Notes: generated by a model not told the origin, from the sequence alone. Numbered from the stretch's first letter, positions 33,234 to 41,898 are shown. The stretch: DNA of 64,000 nucleotides from Pseudonocardia ammonioxydans (GCF_900115005.1 NZ_FOUY01000013.1:62001-126000); one strand, 5' to 3'. Numbers and translations are program-made.

Positions 33234-33930
33234 GCCGGCCCGCCCCGTGGCCGCCGAGCGGGCGCCACTGCTGGCCACGCGAACCCCGGTCACGGACGAC
33301 GACCCCGGCGTCCTGAAGTTGCTCCCGCAGGTCGGAGGCGGTGTCGGTGTCGTCGTCGCGTCGGGCACGCGCCCTGCGGCGCAACTGCGTGTGGGCCTCG
33401 CCGGGCAGGTCCGGGGTGCCGTCCACCCAGTCACGGAAGCGGTCCTCGTCCGGGTCGCGGGTGCCCGACCAGGGGTAGCCGGCGGCCTCGAACGCGGCGG
33501 CGAGACGTGCGGCACCGACGTCGGCCTCCCGGCGCAGGAGCTCCCGGCCGTCGGCGTCGCGCAGCACCAGGTCGTGCGGGTCGGTGAAGACGCTCGCGAT
33601 CCGCTCCCGCCCGACGTAGCAGCGCGCCCGGTCGCGCGCGACCGTGACGCCGTCGGCACCGATCTCCACCGCGATCGTCTCCGCCCGGATCACCGCGACG
33701 AGCAGTGCCGCGGCGACCAGCCCGGCCACGGTGCCGAGCCCGATCAGCCACGGCTCCGGGATCTGTTCGAGCAGGCGCAGCGGGCCGGGGGCTCCGCCGA
33801 CCACGTCCACCAGCCACCGGGTGAGCGGGCCGACCAGGTAGCCCGCCGCGGCACCGACCGGCAGCCCGGCGAGCAGGATCGCGCCGAGCAGCGCGTGCGA
33901 GATCCGCACGGTGCGCGTGGGTGCCGTCAT
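33205..33930 (-). CDS. YqeB-like membrane protein
   Basis: The 241-residue protein has two N-terminal helices (about 10-35 and 60-82), then a soluble domain with IAVEIGADGVTVARDR and RERIASVFTDPHDLVLRDADGREL resembling a PH-like fold, and an Arg/Asp-rich tail. This layout matches the actinobacterial YqeB family, whose function is unknown. ATG 33930 overlaps the stop of the membrane protein gene upstream, so the two are co-translated under the promoter region shared with the TetR gene. The C-terminal Gly/Arg tail overlaps the convergent reductase gene by 29 bp. Confidence 0.82.
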   Translation of the reverse strand: MTAPTRTVRISHALLGAILLAGLPVGAAAGYLVGPLTRWLVDVVGGAPGPLRLLEQIPEPWLIGLGTVAGLVAAALLVAVIRAETIAVEIGADGVTVARDRARCYVGRERIASVFTDPHDLVLRDADGRELLRREADVGAARLAAAFEAAGYPWSGTRDPDEDRFRDWVDGTPDLPGEAHTQLRRRARARRDDDTDTASDLREQLQDAGVVVRDRGSRGQQWRPLGGHGAGRPTEPARSSR

Positions 33931-34943
33931 GGTCGTCCCTCCGGTGTCGGGGTACGGGGCAGCGCGTCCGGTGCCGTCCGGCGCCGGACGACGGCCGCCA
34001 GCGCGAGTGCGGCCAGGAGCAGCGCCGCGTTCTGGGCGGCCTTGGCGGCGACCGGGACGCCCTCCGGCACCGGCGCGAGACCGCCGAGCAGCGCGCCGCC
34101 GACGATCGCGGCCGCGCCGAGCAGCCCGATCTCGCGGGCTCCCCACCGCCGGTGCACCGCGACCCGGCGCAGCAGCACCGCGACGGCGAGCAGGAGCGCC
34201 ACCCCGGTCACGACGCCGGTCCAGGTCGGCGGGAGGACGTTGAAGCCCAGGACGGCCACGACGCCGCCGGCGAGGATCGCGCCGGTCCGCACAGGACGGC
34301 CGTCGGGGTTGCTCCGGGCCGGCCGGCCCGCCCGGGACATCGCCAGGGCGACCAGCGCCGCGACCACGAGCAGCACCCCGGCCGCCTGCGGGACGGACGG
34401 GGCGTAGCCGTAGGTCCGGCGGCCGTCGCCGTGCACGAGCGCGGCGGCGAGCGCCCACAGTACGAGCACGACCCCGATCCCCCACCGGCCCAGCAGCGGG
34501 CGGCCCCGCTGCGACGGGGCCAGCGCGTGGTGCACGGCCAGCGGCGCACCCACGCTCATCACGACGTGGCCGACCACCCAGCCCAGCGTCGCGGACGCGC
34601 TGAGCTGCAGCGGCTCGATCAGCGTCGGTTCGCGCAGCTCGGCCCAGTACGGGATGTCCGGGCGCGAGTCGCCGAACATCGCGAGGTCGATCACCCCGGG
34701 CATCGCGACCCCGAACGCGGCGGCCAGCAGCAGCGTCCCGGTCCAGCCCCGCCCGGTGCGGACGGTGACCTCCCGGATCAGCAACGCCGCGCCGCCGTAG
34801 AGCGGCACGAAGATCAGCAGGCCGGCCAGCAGTGCGAGCGCGTCGCCGGTGGAGGTCAGATACGCCTGCAGGTACTCCGCCGCCACCGGCGCGCCCACGG
34901 CGATGCCGGCCAGTGAAGCGATCCGGGCACGGAGCGGGAGCAT
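33927..34943 (-). CDS. multi-spanning membrane protein, function unknown
   Basis: The 338-residue protein has about nine hydrophobic helices, for example GDALALLAGLLIFVPLYGGA, then LGWVVGHVVMSVGAPLAVHH and three near the C-terminus. I recognise no catalytic motif. It is divergent from a TetR gene with 46 bp between the start codons and coupled to the YqeB-like gene by an ATGA overlap. A TANNNT box 6 nt before ATG 34943 suggests a leaderless transcript. A membrane stress or efflux-related role under TetR control is possible. Confidence 0.8.
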   Translation of the reverse strand: MLPLRARIASLAGIAVGAPVAAEYLQAYLTSTGDALALLAGLLIFVPLYGGAALLIREVTVRTGRGWTGTLLLAAAFGVAMPGVIDLAMFGDSRPDIPYWAELREPTLIEPLQLSASATLGWVVGHVVMSVGAPLAVHHALAPSQRGRPLLGRWGIGVVLVLWALAAALVHGDGRRTYGYAPSVPQAAGVLLVVAALVALAMSRAGRPARSNPDGRPVRTGAILAGGVVAVLGFNVLPPTWTGVVTGVALLLAVAVLLRRVAVHRRWGAREIGLLGAAAIVGGALLGGLAPVPEGVPVAAKAAQNAALLLAALALAAVVRRRTAPDALPRTPTPEGRP

Positions 34944-34949
34944 GCCGGC

Positions 34950-34983
34950 ACATTAACAGAGCGGCCACTCCATTAACTACGAT
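34950..34983. promoter_or_regulatory. back-to-back promoters and TetR site region
   Basis: On the minus strand TAATGT (34955-34950) lies 6 nt before ATG 34943. On the plus strand TACGAT (34978-34983) lies 6 nt before ATG 34990. Both fit leaderless transcripts. Two direct CATTAAC copies (34951-34957 and 34971-34977), 20 bp apart, overlap or abut these boxes and flank GAGCGGCCACTC, a plausible TetR-binding region. Confidence 0.5.
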
Positions 34984-34989
34984 GGAGCC

Positions 34990-35607
34990 ATGCCGCGCCC
35001 GATCGATCCCGCCCTCCGGCGAGCCCGCCGACTCCAGATCATCGACGCGGGTCTGACCGCCTTCGCCGAGCACGGCTACGCCGGTGCCACCACCGCGGAG
35101 ATCTGCCGGATCGCCGGGATCGGCTCGGGCACGTTCTTCCACCACTTCCCCACGAAGAACTCCCTGCTGGTCGCGATCCTGGAGCTCGGCGTCGAGGAGA
35201 CCATCGCGTTCTTCACCGCGCGCGACCCGCAGCGCCCGCCGCGGCAGGTCCTGTCCGACTACGTCGAGCACGCGGTCGGCGATCTCGCCGACCCGCGGGC
35301 AGCCGGTTTCATCACCGTCGTCGGCGGGCTGACCGCGCACCCGGAGATCGCCGCCGCACTGCAGGCCGACGAGGACACCACCCGATCCCGGCTGCGCGAC
35401 GTCGTGGCCGCGGCCCAACAGCAGGGCCAGGTGCGCGACGACCTGCCCGCCGACCGGCTCGCGGTCTGGATCATGTTGCTGGTGGACGGCTTCGCGTCCC
35501 GGGTCACGACCGGTGGGTTCGACGTCAGGACCGAGGCACCCCTGCTGCAGGAGCAGGTCGGGGCGCTGCTGGACGGTCCGCGCTCCACCCCGACCACGCC
35601 GTGCTGA
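34990..35607 (+). CDS. TetR-family transcriptional regulator
   Basis: The 205-residue protein has a TetR helix-turn-helix at about 15-60 (IIDAGLTAFAEHGYAGATT, IAGIGSGTFFHHFPTKNSLL) and a helical ligand domain. It lies divergent from the membrane protein and YqeB-like genes and presumably represses them and itself. CATTAAC repeats and both -10 boxes fill the 46-bp gap. No ribosome site precedes the ATG, in line with a leaderless mRNA. The ligand is unknown. Confidence 0.92.
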   Translation: MPRPIDPALRRARRLQIIDAGLTAFAEHGYAGATTAEICRIAGIGSGTFFHHFPTKNSLLVAILELGVEETIAFFTARDPQRPPRQVLSDYVEHAVGDLADPRAAGFITVVGGLTAHPEIAAALQADEDTTRSRLRDVVAAAQQQGQVRDDLPADRLAVWIMLLVDGFASRVTTGGFDVRTEAPLLQEQVGALLDGPRSTPTTPC

Positions 35608-35632
35608 GTCGCGCACACCGATTTGATCAACG

Positions 35633-36505
35633 TCAGTGCCGTAGGCCGAGGACCCTGGCTGCGTTCTCCTTGAGGATCAGCGGCCGGATCTCGTCCCGCA
35701 GGTCGAGCTCGGCGAAGTCGGCCAGCCACCGATCCGGGGTGATCACGGGGTAGTCCGAGCCGAAGAGGACCTTCTCCCGCAGGAACGAGTTCGCCGCCCG
35801 CACCAGCTGCGGCGGGAAGTACTTGGGCCGCCAGCCGGACAGGTCGATGAACACGTTCGCCTTGTGGGTGGCGATCGAGATCGCTTCGTCCTGCCACGGC
35901 ACCGACGGGTGCGCCAGCACCACGGTCAGCTCCGGGAAGTCGGCAGCGACGTCGTCGAGCAGCATCGGGTCCGAGTACCGCAGCTTGATGCCGCGCCCGC
36001 CGGGCAGCCCGGCGCCGATCCCGGTCTGCCCGGTATGGAACAGGGCGGGCACCCCGGCCTCGGCGACCGCGTCGTAGAGCGGGTAGTAGGCCGGGTCGTT
36101 CGGCGCGAAGGCCTGCAGCGAGGGATGGAACTTGAACCCGCGCGCCCCGCGCTCGGCCAGCCGGCGGATCCGCGCGACCGACGCCTTCCCGCCGTGCGGG
36201 TCGACCGAGCCGAACGGGATCAGCACATCCGGGTGCGCTGCCGCGGCGTCCACGACCTCCTCGCTGGACAACGCCGGGTGCCCGGTGCCGGACACCGCGT
36301 CGACGGTGAACACCACGGCGGCCATCGACCGCTCGCGGTAGTGCTCCGCGATCGCGGCGACGGTCGGCGTGCGGTCCTGGCCGGCGCGGAAGTACGCCGC
36401 CGAGGCGTCCATCAGTTCCTGGTCGAGCGACAGGCAGCCGTGGCCGTCCTGCTCGACGTGGGTGTGCACGTCGACGGCGACCAGCCGGTCGGGATCGATC
36501 GTCAC
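35633..36505 (-). CDS. amidohydrolase-family 4-hydroxyphenyl-beta-ketoacyl-CoA hydrolase (CouO-like)
   Basis: The 290-residue TIM-barrel enzyme has VDVHTHVE at the start, MAAVVFTVDAVSGTGHP, RGFKFHPSLQAFAPNDP, VVLAHPSVPWQDEA and VLFGSDYPVI. Together these match the COG2159 branch that includes CouO of Rhodococcus, which performs a retro-Claisen cleavage of 4-hydroxyphenyl-beta-ketoacyl-CoA. GTG 36505 overlaps the MarR stop. It is the last gene of the ferulate/coumarate operon. The operon also encodes the hydratase-lyase Ech, so this hydrolase would serve an alternative or side branch of phenylpropanoid breakdown. Confidence 0.85.
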   Translation of the reverse strand: MTIDPDRLVAVDVHTHVEQDGHGCLSLDQELMDASAAYFRAGQDRTPTVAAIAEHYRERSMAAVVFTVDAVSGTGHPALSSEEVVDAAAAHPDVLIPFGSVDPHGGKASVARIRRLAERGARGFKFHPSLQAFAPNDPAYYPLYDAVAEAGVPALFHTGQTGIGAGLPGGRGIKLRYSDPMLLDDVAADFPELTVVLAHPSVPWQDEAISIATHKANVFIDLSGWRPKYFPPQLVRAANSFLREKVLFGSDYPVITPDRWLADFAELDLRDEIRPLILKENAARVLGLRH

Positions 36506-36999
36506 GGTGAGTCCTCCCGGGGCTCGGTGAGCGCGGTGTAACCCAGTTCCAGGCTCTGCCGGAACAGCGGGTGCTGGACCTCGGGCACCGCGCCGAGCAT
36601 CTCGGACTCGATCGACCCGACCAGCGGGTCGCAGCGCGCGAGCAGGTCCCGGCCGGTGCCGGTGAGGGTCAGCAGCAGGACGCGGCGGTTGTCCGGGTCG
36701 CGCCGGCGCGCGACGTGGCCGCGGTTCTCCAGCCAGCGCACCATCTCGTTCATCGTCTGCGGGGTGACGAACGAGCGCCGCGCGAGCTGCGCGGACGACA
36801 GCCCGTCCCGTTCACGCAGCGCCGTGAGTGCGGTGAACTGGAGCGTGGTGAGTCCGTGCGGTCGCAGGGCCTCGTCCATCCGGGCCCGGATCGCCAGTTC
36901 GAGGCGCTTGACGAGATAGAGGGTGAGGGGTCGGTCCGGCACCGCGGGATCCTCCCGCACCGCTCCCGCGGGCGTCGGCATCGGCGTCGGGGCCGTCAC
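36502..36999 (-). CDS. MarR-family regulator of the phenylpropanoid operon
   Basis: The 165-residue protein has a MarR winged helix (GLTTLQFTALTALRERDGLS, ARRSFVTPQTMNEMVRWLENRG, RRRDPDNRRVLLLTLT). MarR proteins such as FerR and CouR repress ferulate or coumarate genes and release DNA on binding the CoA thioester, which is the likely role here. GTG 36999 overlaps the fcs stop; the Pro-rich first 14 residues make ATG 36981 an alternative start. The inverted repeat at 40805-40821 before the first gene of the operon is its probable operator. Confidence 0.9.
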   Translation of the reverse strand: MTAPTPMPTPAGAVREDPAVPDRPLTLYLVKRLELAIRARMDEALRPHGLTTLQFTALTALRERDGLSSAQLARRSFVTPQTMNEMVRWLENRGHVARRRDPDNRRVLLLTLTGTGRDLLARCDPLVGSIESEMLGAVPEVQHPLFRQSLELGYTALTEPREDSP

Positions 37000-38486
37000 C
37001 CGAACCGCTCCCGCAGCGCCGCCTTCATGACCTTGCCGGAGCCGGTCCGGGGCAGCTCGTCCAGGAAGTCGACGTGGCGGGGCACCTTGTAGCCCGCCAG
37101 GCGGTCGCGCAGGTGGGCCCGGATCCCGTCCGCGTCGGCCTGGGCGCCGGGCCGCAGCACGACGACCGCCCGCGGCACCTCGCCCCAGGTCGGGTCCGCT
37201 GCCGCGACGACCGCGCACAGCTCGACCGCCGGGTGCTCGTACAACGCCGACTCGACCTCGGCCGGGTACACGTTCTCCCCGCCCGAGATGATCATGTCCT
37301 TGATCCGGTCGACGACGGTGACGTAGCCGTCGTCGTCGACGGTCGCGACGTCGCCGGAGTGCATCCAGCCCCCGGCCAGCGCCTCGTCGGTCGCGTCGGG
37401 CCGGTTCCAGTACCCGAGCATCACGTTCGGTCCCCTGACCAGAATCTCGCCCCGCTCCCCCGGCGCGACCGGGTCGCCCGCGGGATCGACGATCCGGACG
37501 TCGGTGAAGAACGACGGCACACCCGCGGTGCCCGCCTTCGTGCGGGCCGACGCCGGGTCGAGGATCAGCACGCCGGGTGCGGTCTCGGTCATCCCGTAGC
37601 CCTGCACGAAGGTCAGGTCCCGTTCCAGCCACCGGCGCGCAGTCGCGTCCGGCACCGGGGACCCGCCGCAGAGCAGAGCGCGGACGCTCGACAGGTCCGT
37701 CGCGGCCCAGTCCGGCCGGGCGGCCATCGCGTCGTACATCGCGGGCACACCGAACAGCAGCGTGACCCGGTGCCGCTCGACCAGCCCGAGCGCGGCAGCC
37801 GGGTCGAACGACTCCATGAGCACGCAGGTCCCGCCCTTGAGCAGTGTGGGCAGGCAGGTCATGCCCAGCGCCGCGGTGTGGAACAGCGGCGCGGCGACGA
37901 GCGCGACCTCGTCGCCGGACAGGTCGGACTCGACCAGGACGTTGACGCAGTTCCAGGTGAGGTTGGCGTGCGAGAGCACGGCGCCCTTCGGGTGGCCGGT
38001 GGAACCCGACGTGTACATGATCAGGCACGGGTCGTCGGGCCCGACCGGCTCGTCGACCGGTGCAGCGCTGCCCGCGACCAGGTCGTCGTAGGAGCCACCG
38101 ATGACCAGCCGCGTGTGCAGCATCCCGCCCGTGGCGGCGTCCACCGTCGGCCCGGCCGCCGCGGTATGCACGAGGACCGACACACCGGCGTCGTCGAGCA
38201 CGAACGCCAGTTCCGGTGCCGCCAGCCGGGTGTTGACCGGCACGAACACCGCCCCGAGCGACGCGGTGGCGAACAGCGTCTCCAGGTACGCCGGGTGGTT
38301 CGGGCCGAGGTAGCCGACCCGGTCCCCGCGGCGCACCCCGAGCCCGCGCAGGCCCGCGGCCAGCGCCGCGGTGCGCCGGGCCAGCTCGGCGTAGGTGTCG
38401 CGGCGGCCGTCGTGCACCAGCGCGACCCGGTCCGGCGTCATCCGCGCCCGGCGCGCCGGCCAGGAGCCCAGTCCCCCGTCCCGCAT
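36996..38486 (-). CDS. fcs: feruloyl/4-coumaroyl-CoA synthetase
   Basis: The 496-residue ANL-superfamily ligase has IMYTSGSTGHPKGAVLSH near residue 155, VQGYGMTETAPGVL near 290, the hinge VVDRIKDMIISGGENVYPAEVE near 395 and the catalytic lysine in RTGSGKVMKAAL. The family is broad, but its place directly after ech and vdh makes feruloyl-CoA synthetase the best call. It would form hydroxycinnamoyl-CoA from ferulate, p-coumarate or caffeate. ATG 38486 lies 2 bp after the ech stop, and the stop overlaps the MarR start. Confidence 0.88.
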   Translation of the reverse strand: MRDGGLGSWPARRARMTPDRVALVHDGRRDTYAELARRTAALAAGLRGLGVRRGDRVGYLGPNHPAYLETLFATASLGAVFVPVNTRLAAPELAFVLDDAGVSVLVHTAAAGPTVDAATGGMLHTRLVIGGSYDDLVAGSAAPVDEPVGPDDPCLIMYTSGSTGHPKGAVLSHANLTWNCVNVLVESDLSGDEVALVAAPLFHTAALGMTCLPTLLKGGTCVLMESFDPAAALGLVERHRVTLLFGVPAMYDAMAARPDWAATDLSSVRALLCGGSPVPDATARRWLERDLTFVQGYGMTETAPGVLILDPASARTKAGTAGVPSFFTDVRIVDPAGDPVAPGERGEILVRGPNVMLGYWNRPDATDEALAGGWMHSGDVATVDDDGYVTVVDRIKDMIISGGENVYPAEVESALYEHPAVELCAVVAAADPTWGEVPRAVVVLRPGAQADADGIRAHLRDRLAGYKVPRHVDFLDELPRTGSGKVMKAALRERFG

Positions 38487-38488
38487 CG

Positions 38489-39319
38489 TCAGCCGTTCGC
38501 GTAGGCCGACAGGCCGGGGCGGTAGGTCTTGTCGTCCAGGAACTGGGACATACCCTTCTGCCGCCCGCGCTCGGCGTCGAGGAACTGGGACTGCTCGAGC
38601 TTGGCGTAGAGGTAGTCCTCGGCCTGCTCCCAGGGCATCTCCTGGGCGAGCTTGTAGCCGACCTTCGCCGCCCGCATGACCACCGGGTTCATCGACGCCA
38701 GCTTGAGCGCCAGCTCGCGGGTGCGCTCGCGCAGCCGCGCGGCCGGGACGGCCTCGTTGACCAGCCGCATCTCGGCGGCGCGCCGACCGTCGAACGGCTC
38801 GCCGGTCATGATGAAGTAGAGCGCGTCGCGCTGGCTGACGGTGGCGGCGAGGGCCCGGGACACGACGCCGCCGGGCGGGATCCCCCAGTTGATCTCGGAC
38901 AGGCCGTACTGCGCCTGCTCGTCGGAGATCGCCAGGTCGCAGGCGACGAGCGGGGTGAACGCGCCGCCGAAGCACCAGCCGTTGACCATCGCGACGGTCG
39001 GCTTGGACCAGTTCGCCAGCCGCTTCCACTGCCACTCGGCCGAGGCGCGCCGCACCCGGATCTGCAGGGCGGGGTCGCCGGACTCGTCGACCTCGCGGAA
39101 GTACTCCTTGAGGTCCATCCCGGCGGAGAACGAGTCGCCCGCGCCGGTCAGCACGAGCGCCTGGCAGCGCGGATCGGCCTCCAGCGCGTCGAGGGTCGCG
39201 ACCATCTCGTCGTTCAGGGTGGGGTTCATCGCGTTGCGCTTGTCCGGTCGGTTCAGCGTGACCCAGGCGATGCCCTCGTCGAACTCGACGAGGACGGTGT
39301 TGCCCCAGGGTTCGGTCAT
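38489..39319 (-). CDS. ech: p-hydroxycinnamoyl-CoA hydratase/lyase
   Basis: The 276-residue crotonase has the family oxyanion segments (SFSAGMDLKEYF, NGWCFGGAFTPLVACDLAI). It also has the C-terminal signature RGRQKGMSQFLDDKTYRPGLSAY that is specific to HCHL/Ech. Glu142 and Tyr237 appear to match the Glu143 and Tyr239 active-site residues known for Pseudomonas HCHL. The enzyme hydrates feruloyl-CoA and splits it to vanillin and acetyl-CoA. It sits between vdh and fcs, matching the classical order of ferulate operons. Confidence 0.94.
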   Translation of the reverse strand: MTEPWGNTVLVEFDEGIAWVTLNRPDKRNAMNPTLNDEMVATLDALEADPRCQALVLTGAGDSFSAGMDLKEYFREVDESGDPALQIRVRRASAEWQWKRLANWSKPTVAMVNGWCFGGAFTPLVACDLAISDEQAQYGLSEINWGIPPGGVVSRALAATVSQRDALYFIMTGEPFDGRRAAEMRLVNEAVPAARLRERTRELALKLASMNPVVMRAAKVGYKLAQEMPWEQAEDYLYAKLEQSQFLDAERGRQKGMSQFLDDKTYRPGLSAYANG

Positions 39320-39330
39320 GGTGGTTCCTC

Positions 39331-40785
39331 TCAGAACGGGTAGCGGGCCGTCTCGGCGCGGACGGTGACCCACTGGGTCTCGGTGAAGGCCTCGAGGTTG
39401 GCGCGGGTACCGCCGACGCGGCCGACGCCGGAGGCGCCGACGCCGCCGAACGGGGCGGACGGGTCGTCGTTGACGGTCTGGTCGTTGATGTGCACGAGCC
39501 CGGACGGAATCCGGTCGGCCAGCGCGAGCCCGGCGGCCGGGTCCGCGGTGAGCACGCCCAGCGACAGGCCGTACTCGGTCTCGGCGGCCAGCTCGGCGGC
39601 CTCGTCGAGGGTGTCGAACGGGCGCACGCAGGCCACCGGTCCGAACACCTCCTCGGCGTAGGCAGGGACGGCAGGGTGGCAGTCGGCGAGCACGGTGGGC
39701 CGGAAGAAGGGGCCGTCGGACGTCCCGCCCTGGACCAGCCGCGCCCCCGCGGCGACGCTGCGGTCGACGAGATCGGCGACCTTGGCGAGCTGGCCCTCGT
39801 CGATGATCGGGCCGAGCGCGACCTCGGCGGTGAACGGGTCCCCGACCGGGAGCTGCTCGGCCTTCTTCCCGAGCAGCTCGACGTAGCGGTCGTAGAGCGA
39901 GCGGTGCACCAGGTGCCTGCCGGTGGCCATGCAGATCTGGCCCTGGTGCAGGAAGCTGCCGAACGCGCCGCAGGAGGCGGCGGCCTCCAGGTCGGCGTCC
40001 GCGCAGACGACGAGCGCGCTGTTGCCGCCCAGCTCCAGGTGGGCCCGCTTGAGCAGCTCGCCGGCCCGCGCGCCGATCGCCCGCCCGGCCCGGGTGGAGC
40101 CGGTGAACGACAGCACCGGCACCCGCGGGTGCTCGACGAGCGCGGCGCCTGCCTCGGCTCCACCGGGCAGGACCTGCAACACCCCGGCGGGCAGTCCCGC
40201 CTCCTCGAACACCCGCGCGATCACGACGCCGCCGCACACCGCGGTCCGCGGGTCCGGCTTGACGATCACGGCGTTGCCCAGCGCCAGCGCCGGCGCGACC
40301 GAGCGCATCGACAGCAGCAGCGGGAAGTTGAACGGCGACACGACGCCGACGACCCCCACGGGCACCCGGCGTTCCAGGCTGACCCGGCCGGCGGCCGGCA
40401 GCAGCTCGCCGTAGGGCGCCGAGGCCAGCGCGGCGGCCTGGGTGCACTCCCCCGCCGAGCCGTCGATCTCGATCCCGGCCTTGAGCCGGACCGATCCGGC
40501 CTCGCGGACCAGCCAGTCGCCGATCTCGGCGGCGTGCTCGGCGAACAGGGCGGCCGCCCGGATCAGGACCGCAACCCGCTCGGTGTGCGGGGTGGCGGCC
40601 CAGGCCCGCTGCGCCGCGGCGGCGCGCTCGACGGCGGCACCGACCTCGGCGGCACCTGCCGCCCCGACCGATCCGATGACGGCGCCGGTGGCCGGCTCGC
40701 GGACCTCGCGGACGCCGTCGCCACCGGGGGTCCAGGCACCGGTGAAGACCCGGCCCTGCCACGTCCCGGGATCGAGGAATGCCAC
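39331..40785 (-). CDS. vdh: vanillin/benzaldehyde-type aldehyde dehydrogenase
   Basis: The 484-residue aldehyde dehydrogenase has VGVVSPFNFPLLLSMRSVAP near residue 135, the catalytic Glu in HLELGGNSALVV, the catalytic Cys in HQGQICMATGR and the terminal NDDPSAPFGGVGASGVGR. The GNSA and GQICM variants are typical of vanillin and salicylaldehyde dehydrogenases. It would oxidise vanillin or 4-hydroxybenzaldehyde released by Ech. GTG 40785 follows AAGGAGG by 5 nt; an in-frame TTG at 40803 lies inside the leader and is less likely. It is the first gene of the operon. Confidence 0.92.
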   Translation of the reverse strand: MAFLDPGTWQGRVFTGAWTPGGDGVREVREPATGAVIGSVGAAGAAEVGAAVERAAAAQRAWAATPHTERVAVLIRAAALFAEHAAEIGDWLVREAGSVRLKAGIEIDGSAGECTQAAALASAPYGELLPAAGRVSLERRVPVGVVGVVSPFNFPLLLSMRSVAPALALGNAVIVKPDPRTAVCGGVVIARVFEEAGLPAGVLQVLPGGAEAGAALVEHPRVPVLSFTGSTRAGRAIGARAGELLKRAHLELGGNSALVVCADADLEAAASCGAFGSFLHQGQICMATGRHLVHRSLYDRYVELLGKKAEQLPVGDPFTAEVALGPIIDEGQLAKVADLVDRSVAAGARLVQGGTSDGPFFRPTVLADCHPAVPAYAEEVFGPVACVRPFDTLDEAAELAAETEYGLSLGVLTADPAAGLALADRIPSGLVHINDQTVNDDPSAPFGGVGASGVGRVGGTRANLEAFTETQWVTVRAETARYPF

Positions 40786-40804
40786 CCGAACCTCCTTGGT
40801 CAAC

Positions 40805-40827
40805 CATCAGGTTTCCTGATGACGTTA
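40805..40827 (-). promoter_or_regulatory. promoter and operator of the ferulate operon
   Basis: On the minus strand TAACGT (40827-40822) can act as a -10. The inverted repeat CATCAGG-TTT-CCTGATG (40821-40805) follows at once and covers the expected start near 40815. A repressor bound here would block the vdh-ech-fcs-marR-hydrolase unit. The MarR protein of the operon is the best candidate. Confidence 0.65.
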
Positions 40828-40908
40828 CGAGGAGACTGCTGCGACGGCGTGCGACGATGCAAGCCCGAGTGGGCTGCGTCACCGGAACTGCGGAAGATGT
40901 CCTGTCGG

Positions 40909-41898
40909 TCAGACGGACGGGCGGCCGCGCTGCACCTCGTCCAGCCGGCGTGCCTGGACCGCCTGCTCGAACGGCGTGTCCCCCCGGGCCCGCCGACCGC
41001 CGAGAGCGGCGTGCAGCTGCGCGACACGGGCGCTGTCGTGATGCGACGCGAGCTCAGCCAGGTCCGGGTCGACCTCGGCGAGCACCTGCCGGAACCGGTG
41101 CTCGGCCAGCGGACCGAGCCGGTCGTAGACCTCGAGGAACACCTGCCGGGCCGCGGCGCGGGGCCATTCCGACGGCAACATCTCGGCCGGCAGGTCGGGA
41201 TCGCGCTCGGGGAACGTCCGCCAGGCCACGCGCAGCTCGGTGCGGATCCGCAGGGCGTCGGCGGGCCCGATCCGCCCGGCCGCGAGCTCGGCGCGCACCG
41301 GCGCGTAGGCCGCCACGAACTCCCGGTAGTCGGTGGCCAGCGCGTCGAGGTCGAACGCCGACGCCGGGCCGCCGCCCGCCGGGCCGCCGGGCACCTCGGT
41401 CGCACGCAGCACCGTCGCCCGTCCAATACCCAGCTCGGCGACCAGCTCGCGGGCCGGCCCGGCGAGATCCCGCGGCGACACCCAGAGCCCGTCGTAGAGA
41501 GCGGAAAGGCCGAGCACCCGCAGCCGGGCACGCAGCGCGGTGCGGACCTCGCGCTCCTGTTCCGGCACGGAGAACGCCACGACCGTCCAGTAGCCGTCCC
41601 ACTCCGGGGTCGCGGCACCGAAGGTGAGCATCCGGTGCGTGCGTTCGACGATCACCTCGCTGGTGCGGGGCGGGATGCCGTAGGCGGTGGTGCGCCCGGT
41701 GCGGGAGGTGGTGAGCAGCCCCTTCGCGGCCAGCCTGCGCATCGCGGCCCGCGCGTTCTCCCGGCCGATGCCGAACTCCGCGAGCAACCGCACCAGCGCC
41801 GCGGACGGGATGTGCTCGTCGCGCCAGTACCAGTGGTCGCCGAGCAGCGAGGTGAGCAGCAGCTGCGGCTCGGCGCGCGCCCGCCCGTCGTCCGGCAT
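40909..41898 (-). CDS. PaaX-family transcriptional regulator
   Basis: The 329-residue protein has the PaaX-like N-terminal winged helix (PQLLLTSLLGDHWYWRDEHI, GIGRENARAAMRRLAAKGLL), a central domain with WDGYWTVVAFSVPEQERE and LYDGLWVSPRD, and a helical C-terminus. PaaX proteins usually respond to aryl-CoA esters such as phenylacetyl-CoA. ATG 41898 is preferred because GGGAGG lies 8 nt upstream; ATG 41904 is the alternative. No phenylacetate genes are present in the window. Its position next to the ferulate operon suggests a role in aryl-CoA control, perhaps of a wider regulon. Confidence 0.9.
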   Translation of the reverse strand: MPDDGRARAEPQLLLTSLLGDHWYWRDEHIPSAALVRLLAEFGIGRENARAAMRRLAAKGLLTTSRTGRTTAYGIPPRTSEVIVERTHRMLTFGAATPEWDGYWTVVAFSVPEQEREVRTALRARLRVLGLSALYDGLWVSPRDLAGPARELVAELGIGRATVLRATEVPGGPAGGGPASAFDLDALATDYREFVAAYAPVRAELAAGRIGPADALRIRTELRVAWRTFPERDPDLPAEMLPSEWPRAAARQVFLEVYDRLGPLAEHRFRQVLAEVDPDLAELASHHDSARVAQLHAALGGRRARGDTPFEQAVQARRLDEVQRGRPSV

